NCBI RefSeq assembly: GCF_900637055.1 | Contig: NZ_LR134338.1 | Coordinates: forward strand, 2,738,001 to 2,802,000 | DNA from: Brevibacillus brevis | Lineage (GTDB): Bacteria > Bacillota > Bacilli > Brevibacillales > Brevibacillaceae | DNA length: 64,000 nucleotides | Direction of reading: 5' to 3' | Shown here: piece after piece, positions 18,086 through 26,024 of the stretch | Position numbering within the stretch: the stretch's first letter is position 1 | How the letters are laid out: every line of letters starts with the position of its first letter | Made by a program: the position numbers and the translations under genes | The notes under the pieces: model-generated | The model's database searches: none | The model's input: only the letters and a program-made list of their open reading frames with translations | What the model was told of the DNA's origin: nothing

Positions 18086-18322
18086 ATGGATAGGGAAAAC
18101 GAAGTATACGAGACGCTCCTACAGTTGTTTTCTGAGTACGTGAACGAAAGCGGAGAACTTACGGAGTACATTGATTCATTGACCTTTATCAAGTCGGTCG
18201 TAAAGGTTGAAAAAGAGTTTGGCATTGAATTCGATGATGACATGCTCCATTTGCAAAACTTTCAAGATATGAAAACGTTGGCCGGTTACATCCAGCAAAA
18301 AATGGATGCAAAATCTGCCTGA
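18086..18322 (+). CDS. discrete acyl carrier protein
   Basis: A 78-residue carrier protein. The phosphopantetheine site is the serine in 'YIDSLTFIK', followed by the usual acidic helix ('VEKEFGIEFDDD'). The ATG has TTGGAGGGA eight bases upstream, and the gene lies 25 bases after the BtrH-like gene. In butirosin biosynthesis the acyltransferase BtrH works with the small carrier BtrI, so the pairing of a free ACP with a free BtrH-like protein suggests that they act together. Which acyl group it carries is unknown. Confidence 0.88.
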   Translation: MDRENEVYETLLQLFSEYVNESGELTEYIDSLTFIKSVVKVEKEFGIEFDDDMLHLQNFQDMKTLAGYIQQKMDAKSA

Positions 18323-18388
18323 TCCAAGGGCCAAAATATATTCGGTCGATCGGAAAAAGACGGGAAAAATCGGGAGTGAGGGCTCAAT

Positions 18389-19357
18389 ATGCTAACGAAA
18401 ATGATGGCCATAAGTCACATGATTGGCAATACGCCTTTAATCAAACTGGAGCATGAGCACATCAATCTGTCGTGCAAGCTGGAATACAACAACCTCATGG
18501 GAAGTGTAAAAGTAAGGCCGGCCTTTTACATTTTACAGGAGGCGATCAAAAGAGGAGAGATCACGCAGGAAACTACCGTAATCGAGTCTTCTTCGGGAAA
18601 TTTTGCTATCGCTTTGGCGACTTTGTGCAAGCGAATCGGAATTAAATTTATTCCAGTCATTGATCCAAACATCAATCCCGTCTATGAGAATTTACTCAGG
18701 GTAATTTCCCATGAGGTCGTAAAAGTAACGGATCGAGACGAGACAGGAGGATTTCTCCTAACGCGTATTCAAACGGTCAATCGCCTGCTGAACGAGACGA
18801 ATAACTCGTTTTGGACCAACCAATACGGAAATCCGGACAGCGCTCGATCCCATTACTTCGGACTGGGAGCCGAGATCGCAGACAGCTTCGAGACATTGGA
18901 CTATGCTTTTATCGGCGTTAGCTCTGGCGGCACGATTACTGGAATTTCGCAGCGGTTGAAAGAACGATTTCCAGACATAAAAATCATTGCAGTCGATACG
19001 GTAGGATCGGTGATTTTTGGACAAGAACCACAAAAACGATACATCCCGGGAATTGGATCGAGCATGCGGCCTGACATACTCAAGCACGCGATTATTGATG
19101 AAGTCGTTCATGTTTCGGAGGAGGACACAGTCAAGGCTTGCTATCAGCTGTATGCTGAGCATGGCATTTTTGCTGGAGGATCTTCCGGGACTTCCTACTG
19201 GGCGGTTGAAAACTATTTCAAAGATCAAAAGCATGTAGTCAAGCCAAACGTTGTCTTTTTATGCCCAGACGGTGGTATGCCATATGTCAATACCGTATAC
19301 AACCAGGAATGGGTTCAGTGGTTGCATCAGCAAAAGCATTCTTTCGTTGGCAATTAA
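18389..19357 (+). CDS. sbnA: 2,3-diaminopropionate synthesis, SbnA-type PLP enzyme
   Basis: A 322-residue PLP enzyme of the cysteine synthase fold. The PLP lysine lies in 'MGSVKVRPA' and the phosphate-binding loop is 'SGGTITG'. In the staphyloferrin B pathway SbnA joins O-phospho-L-serine and L-glutamate to give N-(1-amino-1-carboxyl-2-ethyl)-glutamate. Assignment to SbnA rather than a true cysteine synthase rests on the adjacent SbnB- and SbnI-type genes, since the triplet is diagnostic. The product would feed L-2,3-diaminopropionate to an NRPS module, probably one upstream of this window. It is expressed with the assembly-line genes. Confidence 0.9.
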   Translation: MLTKMMAISHMIGNTPLIKLEHEHINLSCKLEYNNLMGSVKVRPAFYILQEAIKRGEITQETTVIESSSGNFAIALATLCKRIGIKFIPVIDPNINPVYENLLRVISHEVVKVTDRDETGGFLLTRIQTVNRLLNETNNSFWTNQYGNPDSARSHYFGLGAEIADSFETLDYAFIGVSSGGTITGISQRLKERFPDIKIIAVDTVGSVIFGQEPQKRYIPGIGSSMRPDILKHAIIDEVVHVSEEDTVKACYQLYAEHGIFAGGSSGTSYWAVENYFKDQKHVVKPNVVFLCPDGGMPYVNTVYNQEWVQWLHQQKHSFVGN

Positions 19358-19403
19358 GAAGTCTTCAATCAAATCTACTACGATAAGCAGGGTGGGATGC
19401 ACG

Positions 19404-20372
19404 TTGTTATATCTAAACACGAGTGATATTGAAAAGGTCGGCAAGAATTGGAAGGAAACCATTGATGTCATTGAACATGCTGTGCATTCCTTAAAAAAGG
19501 AAGATTATGCACAGCCGATTAAACCTTACTTGCGGTATCATGACATGTCAAACCGCATTATTGCCATGCCAGCATTTGTAGGCGGAGATACCTACATGGC
19601 GGGAATCAAGTGGATTGCCAGTTTCCCGAAAAACCTTCAAGAGGGTATCCAACGCGCGCATTCGATTACCATCCTGAACGAAGCCAGAACGGGTAAGCCT
19701 GTGGCAACGATTAATACGGCCCTGGTCAGCGGTATTCGAACTGCTTCTGTTTCCGGTCTTCTTCTCAAGCATTACGAACAAGTACGTCCCCTGCAAAATG
19801 TAACGGTCGGAATTATCGGATTTGGTCCGATTGGCAGACTTCATCTGCAAATGGTAACGGCCATGTTAGGAGAGAAGATCGCCAAGGTGGTTCTCTATGA
19901 CATTGCGGGTATCCAGCAGGAGCATATTCCGGTGGAGATAAAAGAGAAAACGGTTATCGCGCAAACGTGGGAAGAAGCATATTGCGAGGCAGATGTGTTC
20001 ATTACGTGCACGGTATCACCGCATGGTTTTATTGACAAGCAACCAAAACGTCAGTCCTTGTTGTTAAATGTGTCGTTACGCGATTTTACACCAAAAATTC
20101 TCGACTATACCCGCTCCATTATCGTAGACGACTGGACTGAAGTTTGCCGTGAGAATACGGACATCGAGATCATGCATCTGGAGAGAGGATTGCAAAAAGA
20201 AGATACCAAATCCATCACAGATATCGTCTGCCTTAACCAGATGAAAGAATTTCCACAAGATGAGCCCATCATGTTTAATCCGATGGGGATGGCGATTTTT
20301 GATATCGCCATTGCCGCCTACTATTACAAACAAGCACTCTCGCAGGGGATCGGAACTCACTTGCAAGACTAA
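19404..20372 (+). CDS. sbnB: 2,3-diaminopropionate synthesis, SbnB-type dehydrogenase
   Basis: A 322-residue enzyme of the ornithine cyclodeaminase/mu-crystallin family, with a Rossmann motif 'VGIIGFGPIGRLH' near residue 136. SbnB oxidises the SbnA product with NAD+ to release L-2,3-diaminopropionate and 2-oxoglutarate. I start it at the TTG at 19404, eight bases after GGTGGG. The open frame extends to 19251, but that part lies inside sbnA and has no family similarity, so the upstream start is rejected. It lies 46 bases after sbnA and 15 before the SbnI-type gene. Confidence 0.91.
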   Translation: MLYLNTSDIEKVGKNWKETIDVIEHAVHSLKKEDYAQPIKPYLRYHDMSNRIIAMPAFVGGDTYMAGIKWIASFPKNLQEGIQRAHSITILNEARTGKPVATINTALVSGIRTASVSGLLLKHYEQVRPLQNVTVGIIGFGPIGRLHLQMVTAMLGEKIAKVVLYDIAGIQQEHIPVEIKEKTVIAQTWEEAYCEADVFITCTVSPHGFIDKQPKRQSLLLNVSLRDFTPKILDYTRSIIVDDWTEVCRENTDIEIMHLERGLQKEDTKSITDIVCLNQMKEFPQDEPIMFNPMGMAIFDIAIAAYYYKQALSQGIGTHLQD

Positions 20373-20387
20373 CTGGAGGTTACCATT

Positions 20388-21158
20388 TTGTACGATGTGC
20401 TGGCAAATCTAAAACTGGTAGAGTCATCTCGAATTTGTTTGCACGAGTCACATGAAAACAAGCGACTTCATAAGACTAGACAGATCATTGAGGAGGAAGG
20501 GATTTTGCGCCATCCTCCGCTGGCGATTCTCATGCAAAACGGTCAGTATTTGATCATTGATGGCGCACATCGGACCTTTGCTCTTCAAGCGCTTGGGTGC
20601 AAACATATCCCCATACAGGTAGTTGAGCATGAGGATTTTCACTTGGACATGTGGGATCATATTGTGCCAGTCGCTGCATGGTTGCAATCAGTGGAGCAGG
20701 ATTCTGTGTTTCGGTGGGAAACAGAGCGTTTACGAGAAACGCCTGTGGCAGAAATGAAGATAGGGAACAAGGAACGCTTCTACCTGTATCCAAAGGAGAA
20801 GCGGCAGGATGATGAGTGGCGAATGACGCTATGGCGTCAATTAGTGGACAGTTATAACTATAGCCACCCGGTGCATCGTCTGCCCACAGGGATGCTCGAA
20901 TGGCCGGAAACAGGAGCCGCCTTGATACGCTTCCCGCCAATCAGTCTCGCGGAATTGGAGCGTATCGTATCGGAAGGGCATGTTTTGCCTGCGGGTGTTA
21001 CTCGTTTTGAAATCGACGGGCGCCTATTAAACTTGTGTATCCCGATTAGCCTATTGAAGCAGGAACAAATCGAGCAAGAACAGTGGGAGCGATTGGTTAA
21101 AAAATGGAGAGAAACCTTGCGCCTCTACTCGAAACCCGTGTATATGTGCGATGCGTAA
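20388..21158 (+). CDS. SbnI-type ParB-like protein, probable free L-serine kinase
   Basis: A 256-residue ParB/sulfiredoxin-fold protein with 'LIIDGAHRTFAL' near residue 48, the nucleotide-binding signature of this family. In Staphylococcus, SbnI (about the same length) phosphorylates free L-serine to O-phospho-L-serine, the substrate of SbnA, and also acts as a haem-sensing regulator. The position directly after sbnA-sbnB supports the kinase role here. The start is a TTG eight bases after CTGGAGGT. Whether the regulatory function is conserved cannot be judged from sequence. It closes the precursor cassette; a perfect hairpin follows the stop. Confidence 0.82.
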   Translation: MYDVLANLKLVESSRICLHESHENKRLHKTRQIIEEEGILRHPPLAILMQNGQYLIIDGAHRTFALQALGCKHIPIQVVEHEDFHLDMWDHIVPVAAWLQSVEQDSVFRWETERLRETPVAEMKIGNKERFYLYPKEKRQDDEWRMTLWRQLVDSYNYSHPVHRLPTGMLEWPETGAALIRFPPISLAELERIVSEGHVLPAGVTRFEIDGRLLNLCIPISLLKQEQIEQEQWERLVKKWRETLRLYSKPVYMCDA

Positions 21159-21160
21159 TA

Positions 21161-21195
21161 AGAAACCGTGGCGAGTTTGATTCGCCACGGTTTCT
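21161..21195 (+). terminator. perfect 14-bp hairpin after the diaminopropionate cassette
   Basis: AGAAACCGTGGCGA and TCGCCACGGTTTCT form a perfect 14-base stem around a 7-base loop, starting two bases after the stop codon of the SbnI-type gene. There is no long T-run after it, so termination may be partial and the exporter gene downstream may be reached by read-through. Confidence 0.7.
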
Positions 21196-21246
21196 ATCCA
21201 ATCCCAATTACATCACGTACTGGTTGCGGTCTTTCCCACAGACGCA

Positions 21247-24200
21247 GTGCCTAAAAAGGAGTGGATCATTCTGCAAAAGATCATAGATGAGTCGAGACGA
21301 AAACTAGCATTCTTGCTGATGTGTCTGGTTCTCGTACTTTCCGGCAGTATGTCCGTGTACGCCGAAACGATCGATCGACAGGATACGGAAATCGCAACGG
21401 CAATCGAACAGCTGGTCAATAAAACCATGGAGTCGGAAAAAATCCCGGGTGCAGCCGTTGTGGTCGTCAAAGAGGGGAAAACGATTTACAAGCAATCGTT
21501 TGGATTTTCTAACGTCCAGAAGCAGGAGCGGATAACTGCTGACACATTGTTTGAAATCGGATCGAACTCCAAAGCCTTTACGGCGCTAGCAATACACCAG
21601 CTTGTCGAGCAAAAACAACTTTCGCTGGATGACCCGGTTCAGAGCTTTATACCGTGGTTTACCGTTACATATAAAGGACAACCGGAAACGATCCTGATCA
21701 AGCATTTGCTGTACCATACCAGTGGGATTCCGTTTGAAAGCATTGGCTCCATACCTATCACTTCCAGCGAGAAAGCAATCGAAGAAACAGTTCGAGCGAT
21801 CAATCATACTGAACTGGTTCGTAAGCCGGGGACCGAATATGAATACGCCACCATTAACTACGATATCCTCGGCTTTTTGGTCGAGAAAATTACCGGTCAG
21901 TCCTATGAGCAGTATGTGCAGCAACAAGTCATTGCCAAATTGGGACTAACCCATACCTTTTTGAAGGCACAGGCACCCGAGTGGGATATGGCAAAAGGGC
22001 ACAAAATCAGCTTCTTTTCTCCAAAAGTGTATGATGCGCCTGATTATCGTGGAAACACGCCAGCTGGTTATGTCGTATCCAACCTGAACGATATGGAACG
22101 ATGGCTGAAGATTCAGCTAGAGGTGGAGTCCTCTGCGTTTCGTACGGAGTTGGTGCGTACCGCACATCTTCCTGATCGATCGGTACCTCCAGCTGCAGAC
22201 GGTTCCTCGTATGCGTCAGGCTGGATGATTTATCAAGATGGTGGGGGGCAAATTTCGCACGGCGGCAACAACCCTGGATTCTCGTCGTACATGGTGTTTC
22301 GCCCAGAGGAAAAGCTGGGAGCCATCGTTTTGACCAATACAAACTCGTTGAACGCATTCGTTATTGCGGAAGGGGCCGTCAATCTCCTACAAGGAAAAGA
22401 AGTGCCAGTAGTCGTCTCTGACACCAATCTGCAGGCAGATCGTTTGGCGAGTATTAGTCTTGTGATCCTTGGTATCCTTTTGTTGGTACTTAGTGGGGCA
22501 ATCGTGCAGATTATGGTGCAAGTCTTTCGAGGCGAACGAAAACTCGCTTCGAATGCGGGGCGCATCTGTTTAACATCTTTCGTTGCTTTTGTTGTCATGG
22601 GAAGTGTGTTGACAGCCGCCTTGTACTATTTACCGGATGTTTTTTTTATGGGGCTACCCTGGCAGTTCATCGAGGTCTGGCTTCCGATCACCATTTTTTA
22701 CGCCATGTACGCATTGGTGGTAAGTCTAGGGCTGTTTAATCTCTATATCACGCTAATTCGCTTGTTCCCGAAATCAAAAGAAACATCCATGACGTCAATT
22801 GTCATACAGGGGCTTATCAGCGGATTCGGAAATGCGCTGATTATTTTTATGATTAATCTGGCGCTCACTTCTACAAACAAGTTTCATGCATCGATTTTCC
22901 TGTATTTTCTCCTGGGTATCTTGTTGTATATCGTCGGGGAGAAAATGATGCGTAGCCGACTGATTGTGATCACAAATGAAATCGTATACGAAAAAAGAAT
23001 GGAACTGATCCGCAAAATTTTTCGGACCCCTTATCAAAAGTACGAGACACTTGATAACGGTCAAATATATGCGGGATTAAATAACGATACGGAAACGATC
23101 AGTACGTTCGCCAATAGTGTCGTTGTGGCACTGACGAGTGCGGTTACACTCGTGTTTTGCTTCATTTATCTGGGCTCGCTGGATCTATACGGATTTTTGT
23201 TTTGTCTGGCTGTCATTTTTGTGGCTGTAGGCTTGTATACGCTGGCAGGTCGCTTTGCAAACAAAGTATGGGAGGAAACCAGAGACATCCAAAATGTGTT
23301 TTTCTCCTATATAACCGATATGATCGGGGGCTTCAAGGAGCTGTATCTGACGCAGGCACAACGAAAAGAATTCGAAGAAGACATGGAAAGAAGCTGCTCT
23401 GACTATCGACATAAGAAATCAGCGGGCCAATTTAAATTTGTGAATGTGTATTTGATCGGGGAATTGCTTTTCGTCGTGGTAATCGGCACGGTTGCCTTTT
23501 TATTCCCGATTCTCTTCCCTTCGCTTCAAAAAGAGATGCTGATTAGTTATGTGTTTGTCTTTCTGTATATGACAGGGCCTGTTCACGGTATTTTGAATGC
23601 AGTACCGGAGCTGATTCGTATCAAGATCAGCTGGCAGCGCCTGAATGCATTGCTCGATTCCTTATCAGTGGAAACGAGAAAAGAAGAGGAAAGCTTGACT
23701 GAGCGGAATGCGCAAGACTTTGAGACGTTTTCAACGGAACAGGTGCGGTTCCGATACAAAAACAAGGAGGGCGAAGAGTTTTCCGTAGGGCCGCTGGACT
23801 TCTCCTGCCGAAGGGGGGAAATCGTCTTCATTGTTGGTGGTAACGGCAGCGGGAAGTCAACGTTTGCCAAGCTGATTACCGGATTGTACGAGCAGGATGA
23901 AGGCGAGTTTTTCATGAACGGACAAAAAGTGAATGCTGATCAACGCTGCGAATTCTTCTCCGCGATCTTCAGTGATTTCTACTTGTTTGAGAAGATGTAC
24001 GGAATCGATTACCAAGCGAAGCAAGAAGAAGTGAGCAAATATTTAGAGGTGCTTCGTATCGCTGACAAAGTGGAAGTGGATGAAACGGGAACATTTAGCA
24101 CGACGAAGCTGTCTACGGGTCAGCGTAAGCGTCTTGCCTTAATGCTCAGTCTGGTAAGAAACCGGCCCATTTTTCTCTTTGACGAGTGGGCAGCGGACCA

Positions 24201-24372
24201 AGATCCAGAGTATCGTCAATTCTTTTACGAATCCTTGCTGCCAGAAATGAAAAGACAGGGCAAATGTGTCATCGCGATCACACACGACGATCGCTACTTC
24301 CATCTTGCTGATCAGGTAGTGAAAATGGAGAGTGGGCGAATTATTTCGCAGCAAACACTTGCGCATGCCTGA
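21247..24372 (+). CDS. ClbP/ZmaM-type serine peptidase fused to a cyclic-peptide ABC exporter
   Basis: A 1041-residue fusion. A signal-like helix (about 19-40) is followed by a beta-lactamase-fold peptidase: Ser106-x-x-Lys109 in 'GSNSKAF' and Tyr200 in 'YATINYD', where the usual YxN has Thr for Asn. Three membrane helices (about 398-505) follow, as in ClbP. Then come an ABC membrane domain and an ATPase with 'GGNGSGKST' (about 864), 'LSTGQRKR', 'FLFDEWAADQD' and 'ITHDD', of the SyrD/PvdE cyclic peptide exporter type. In colibactin, xenocoumacin and zwittermicin such peptidases remove an N-acyl-D-Asn prodrug leader outside the membrane; ZmaM is also fused to a transporter. Here it probably exports and activates the peptide, protecting the producer. 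The start is uncertain: GTG at 21247, or CTG at 21271, nine bases after AAGGAG. Confidence 0.9.
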   Translation: MPKKEWIILQKIIDESRRKLAFLLMCLVLVLSGSMSVYAETIDRQDTEIATAIEQLVNKTMESEKIPGAAVVVVKEGKTIYKQSFGFSNVQKQERITADTLFEIGSNSKAFTALAIHQLVEQKQLSLDDPVQSFIPWFTVTYKGQPETILIKHLLYHTSGIPFESIGSIPITSSEKAIEETVRAINHTELVRKPGTEYEYATINYDILGFLVEKITGQSYEQYVQQQVIAKLGLTHTFLKAQAPEWDMAKGHKISFFSPKVYDAPDYRGNTPAGYVVSNLNDMERWLKIQLEVESSAFRTELVRTAHLPDRSVPPAADGSSYASGWMIYQDGGGQISHGGNNPGFSSYMVFRPEEKLGAIVLTNTNSLNAFVIAEGAVNLLQGKEVPVVVSDTNLQADRLASISLVILGILLLVLSGAIVQIMVQVFRGERKLASNAGRICLTSFVAFVVMGSVLTAALYYLPDVFFMGLPWQFIEVWLPITIFYAMYALVVSLGLFNLYITLIRLFPKSKETSMTSIVIQGLISGFGNALIIFMINLALTSTNKFHASIFLYFLLGILLYIVGEKMMRSRLIVITNEIVYEKRMELIRKIFRTPYQKYETLDNGQIYAGLNNDTETISTFANSVVVALTSAVTLVFCFIYLGSLDLYGFLFCLAVIFVAVGLYTLAGRFANKVWEETRDIQNVFFSYITDMIGGFKELYLTQAQRKEFEEDMERSCSDYRHKKSAGQFKFVNVYLIGELLFVVVIGTVAFLFPILFPSLQKEMLISYVFVFLYMTGPVHGILNAVPELIRIKISWQRLNALLDSLSVETRKEEESLTERNAQDFETFSTEQVRFRYKNKEGEEFSVGPLDFSCRRGEIVFIVGGNGSGKSTFAKLITGLYEQDEGEFFMNGQKVNADQRCEFFSAIFSDFYLFEKMYGIDYQAKQEEVSKYLEVLRIADKVEVDETGTFSTTKLSTGQRKRLALMLSLVRNRPIFLFDEWAADQDPEYRQFFYESLLPEMKRQGKCVIAITHDDRYFHLADQVVKMESGRIISQQTLAHA

Positions 24373-24389
24373 TGTCAAACCAAGGAGAG

Positions 24390-24427
24390 AAGACCGAACG
24401 GGGATGATGCCCGGCGGTCTTTTCTTG
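24390..24427 (+). terminator. intrinsic terminator ending the biosynthetic cluster
   Basis: AAGACCG (24390-24396) pairs with CGGTCTT (24415-24421), enclosing a GC-rich inner stem (CGGGG/CCCGG region), followed by TTTCTT. It lies 18 bases after the exporter stop and marks the 3' boundary of the cluster. Confidence 0.8.
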
Positions 24428-24461
24428 CATGATTGGCACGGCTCCATTCGATTGGATGCAC

Positions 24462-24490
24462 TAGACAAATAATTCAGACAGCTATATAAT
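24462..24490 (+). promoter_or_regulatory. sigma-A promoter of tRNA-Gly
   Basis: TAGACA (24462-24467) and TATAAT (24485-24490) are separated by 17 bases, one mismatch from consensus in total. The tRNA begins 35 bases after the -10 box. Confidence 0.8.
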
Positions 24491-24524
24491 TGGAAGCAGT
24501 TGGAATGAAATGCGGTAACATTTT

Positions 24525-24598
24525 GCGGGTGTAGTTCAATGGCAGAACTCCGGCTTCCCAAGCCTGCGGCGTGGGTTCGATTCCCATCACCCGCTCCA
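24525..24598 (+). tRNA. tRNA-Gly (anticodon CCC)
   Basis: A 74-base tRNA with encoded CCA. The acceptor stem GCGGGTG/CACCCGC is perfect, the D arm is GTTC/GAAC, the T arm is GTGGG-TTCGATT-CCCAT, and the anticodon loop TTCCCAA gives anticodon CCC (glycine, codon GGG). The anticodon stem has one C-T mismatch. It is a single-gene unit with its own promoter and terminator. Confidence 0.95.
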
Positions 24599-24610
24599 TA
24601 CGAAATGGTC

Positions 24611-24643
24611 GAAAAGCCTTTGATATCAAGGGCTTTTCTTGTT
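24611..24643 (+). terminator. intrinsic terminator of tRNA-Gly
   Basis: GAAAAGCC (24611-24618) pairs with GGCTTTTC (24631-24638); the centre is itself a palindrome around TTGATATCAA. TTGTTT follows. It lies 12 bases after the tRNA. Confidence 0.8.
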
Positions 24644-25096
24644 TGTGCAACAATGGTTGCAGAAAAACAAGATTGGAAGTGAAATGGGCAAAATATTCCT
24701 ACCGAAAATAGAAGAATAACGGGTGTGCAGGGAAGTTACACCAAACAAAGAGTCCTTCCATGGTAATTTGGGAAGGACTTTTACTTGTACATTTTTCGAA
24801 TCTTATCGTTTAATTTTTGAGTCACATACTTCTTTGGATTTCTTATCCATACCGAGTTCCATTGCCGCAGGATTCTCATTCTTGTGAGTTGAATAAACCT
24901 AGTAGCTCTCATGATAATCTGCTTTAACAACCTCGGCTTCCTGTACCCGTACCTCCATTTCAACATGAATCGCCGTCCTTTTCTTTAAGGTATCATTAGG
25001 TGAGATTTTTCAGAACAAGTATTTTCCAACGTATTGAAACGACTGTTCTTACATGACACAATGAAAAAAATGACATTCAGGTGTGGGAGGATAGAC
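24644..25096. other. intergenic region with hairpin and doubtful basic small ORF
   Basis: A hairpin at 24751-24779 (AGTCCTTCC/GGAAGGACT, then TTTTA) looks like a terminator on the + strand. A 61-codon frame on the minus strand, 24966 down to 24781, stops right at this hairpin and encodes a very basic protein (many K and R). An AAGGA lies about 11 bases before its ATG. I see no family similarity and it could be chance; the evidence does not support calling it a gene. Confidence 0.4.
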
Positions 25097-26014
25097 ATGA
25101 GAACCATATCACTCGGCACGAGCAAGTTAGAAGTACCGGTCATCGCAATCGGTTGCATGAGGATAGGGTCACTAGACAAGCTGCAAGCGGAGCGCTTCGT
25201 ACAAACGGCGCTTGAAGAAGGGGCGAACTTCTTCGACCATGCAGATATTTATGGAAAAGGCAGATGTGAGGAAGTATTTGCAGAAGCGATTCAGATGAGC
25301 CCTAGCGTTCGCGAACGTATCCTTTTGCAATCGAAATGTGGCATCCGGCCCGACATGTTTGACTTTTCCAAAGAGCATATTTTGAATGCAGTGGATGGGA
25401 TTCTAAAACGTCTAAAAACTGAATATTTGGATGTATTGCTGTTGCATCGTCCAGACACTCTTGTCGAGCCAGAAGAAGTAGCGGAAGCGTTTGATCTTTT
25501 GGAAAGCACGGGTAAAGTGCGCCACTTTGGCGTCTCCAATCAAAATCCGATGCAGATCCAGCTGTTACACAAATATTTGAAGCAACCCATCGTCGCTAAC
25601 CAGTTGCAACTCAGCATTATGAACGCGACGATGATCTCACAAGGCTTCAACGTCAATATGGAGAACAACTCGGCTGTGAACCGAGATGGCAGTGTGCTCG
25701 ACTACTGCAGGCTGCATGATATTACGATTCAGCCTTGGTCACCGTTCCAGCATGGATTTTTCGAGGGGTCTTTCCTTGGGAATGAGAAATTTCCTGAGTT
25801 GAACAAGAAAATCGATGAAATTGCAGCTAGATATGAAGTATCTAACACGACAATCGCCATCGCTTGGCTATTACGGCACCCCGCGAACATGCAACCTGTC
25901 ATTGGCACAACGAATATCGACCGAATGAAAGATTGCGTGAAAGCAGCACCTATTCGCTTGACGCGTGAAGAGTGGTATGGCATCTATCGTGCTGCCGGAA
26001 ATGTGTTGCCATAG
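25097..26014 (+). CDS. aldo/keto reductase
   Basis: A 305-residue NADPH-dependent aldo/keto reductase of the YdhF-like group. The catalytic set is visible: Asp and Tyr in 'FFDHADIYG' (about 47-55), Lys in 'LQSKCG' and His in 'LLLHRPD'. 'GVSNQNP' and 'QPVIGTTNIDRM' are the usual cofactor-binding stretches. The ATG at 25097 follows GGGAGG by six bases; the longer frame from 25034 lacks a ribosome site. It is a single gene between a non-coding stretch and a convergent gene. The substrate cannot be told. Confidence 0.93.
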   Translation: MRTISLGTSKLEVPVIAIGCMRIGSLDKLQAERFVQTALEEGANFFDHADIYGKGRCEEVFAEAIQMSPSVRERILLQSKCGIRPDMFDFSKEHILNAVDGILKRLKTEYLDVLLLHRPDTLVEPEEVAEAFDLLESTGKVRHFGVSNQNPMQIQLLHKYLKQPIVANQLQLSIMNATMISQGFNVNMENNSAVNRDGSVLDYCRLHDITIQPWSPFQHGFFEGSFLGNEKFPELNKKIDEIAARYEVSNTTIAIAWLLRHPANMQPVIGTTNIDRMKDCVKAAPIRLTREEWYGIYRAAGNVLP

Positions 26015-26024
26015 CTGATTTCAT

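Noticed and set aside
17617..18243. 208-codon minus-strand frame
   Set aside because: It is antisense to the BtrH-like and ACP genes, both of which have ribosome sites and family motifs.
19251..19403. Upstream extension of the SbnB-type gene
   Set aside because: It lies inside sbnA in another frame and the peptide has no family similarity; the TTG at 19404 has a ribosome site and gives the family length.
24525..24598. tRNA-Gly next to the NRPS cluster as an integration site
   Set aside because: I saw no integrase and no repeat of the tRNA 3' end elsewhere in the window, and base composition shows no obvious step.
24781..24966. Basic 61-codon minus-strand frame as a gene
   Set aside because: It has weak ribosome site spacing, low-information composition and no family match; noted only within the intergenic entry.
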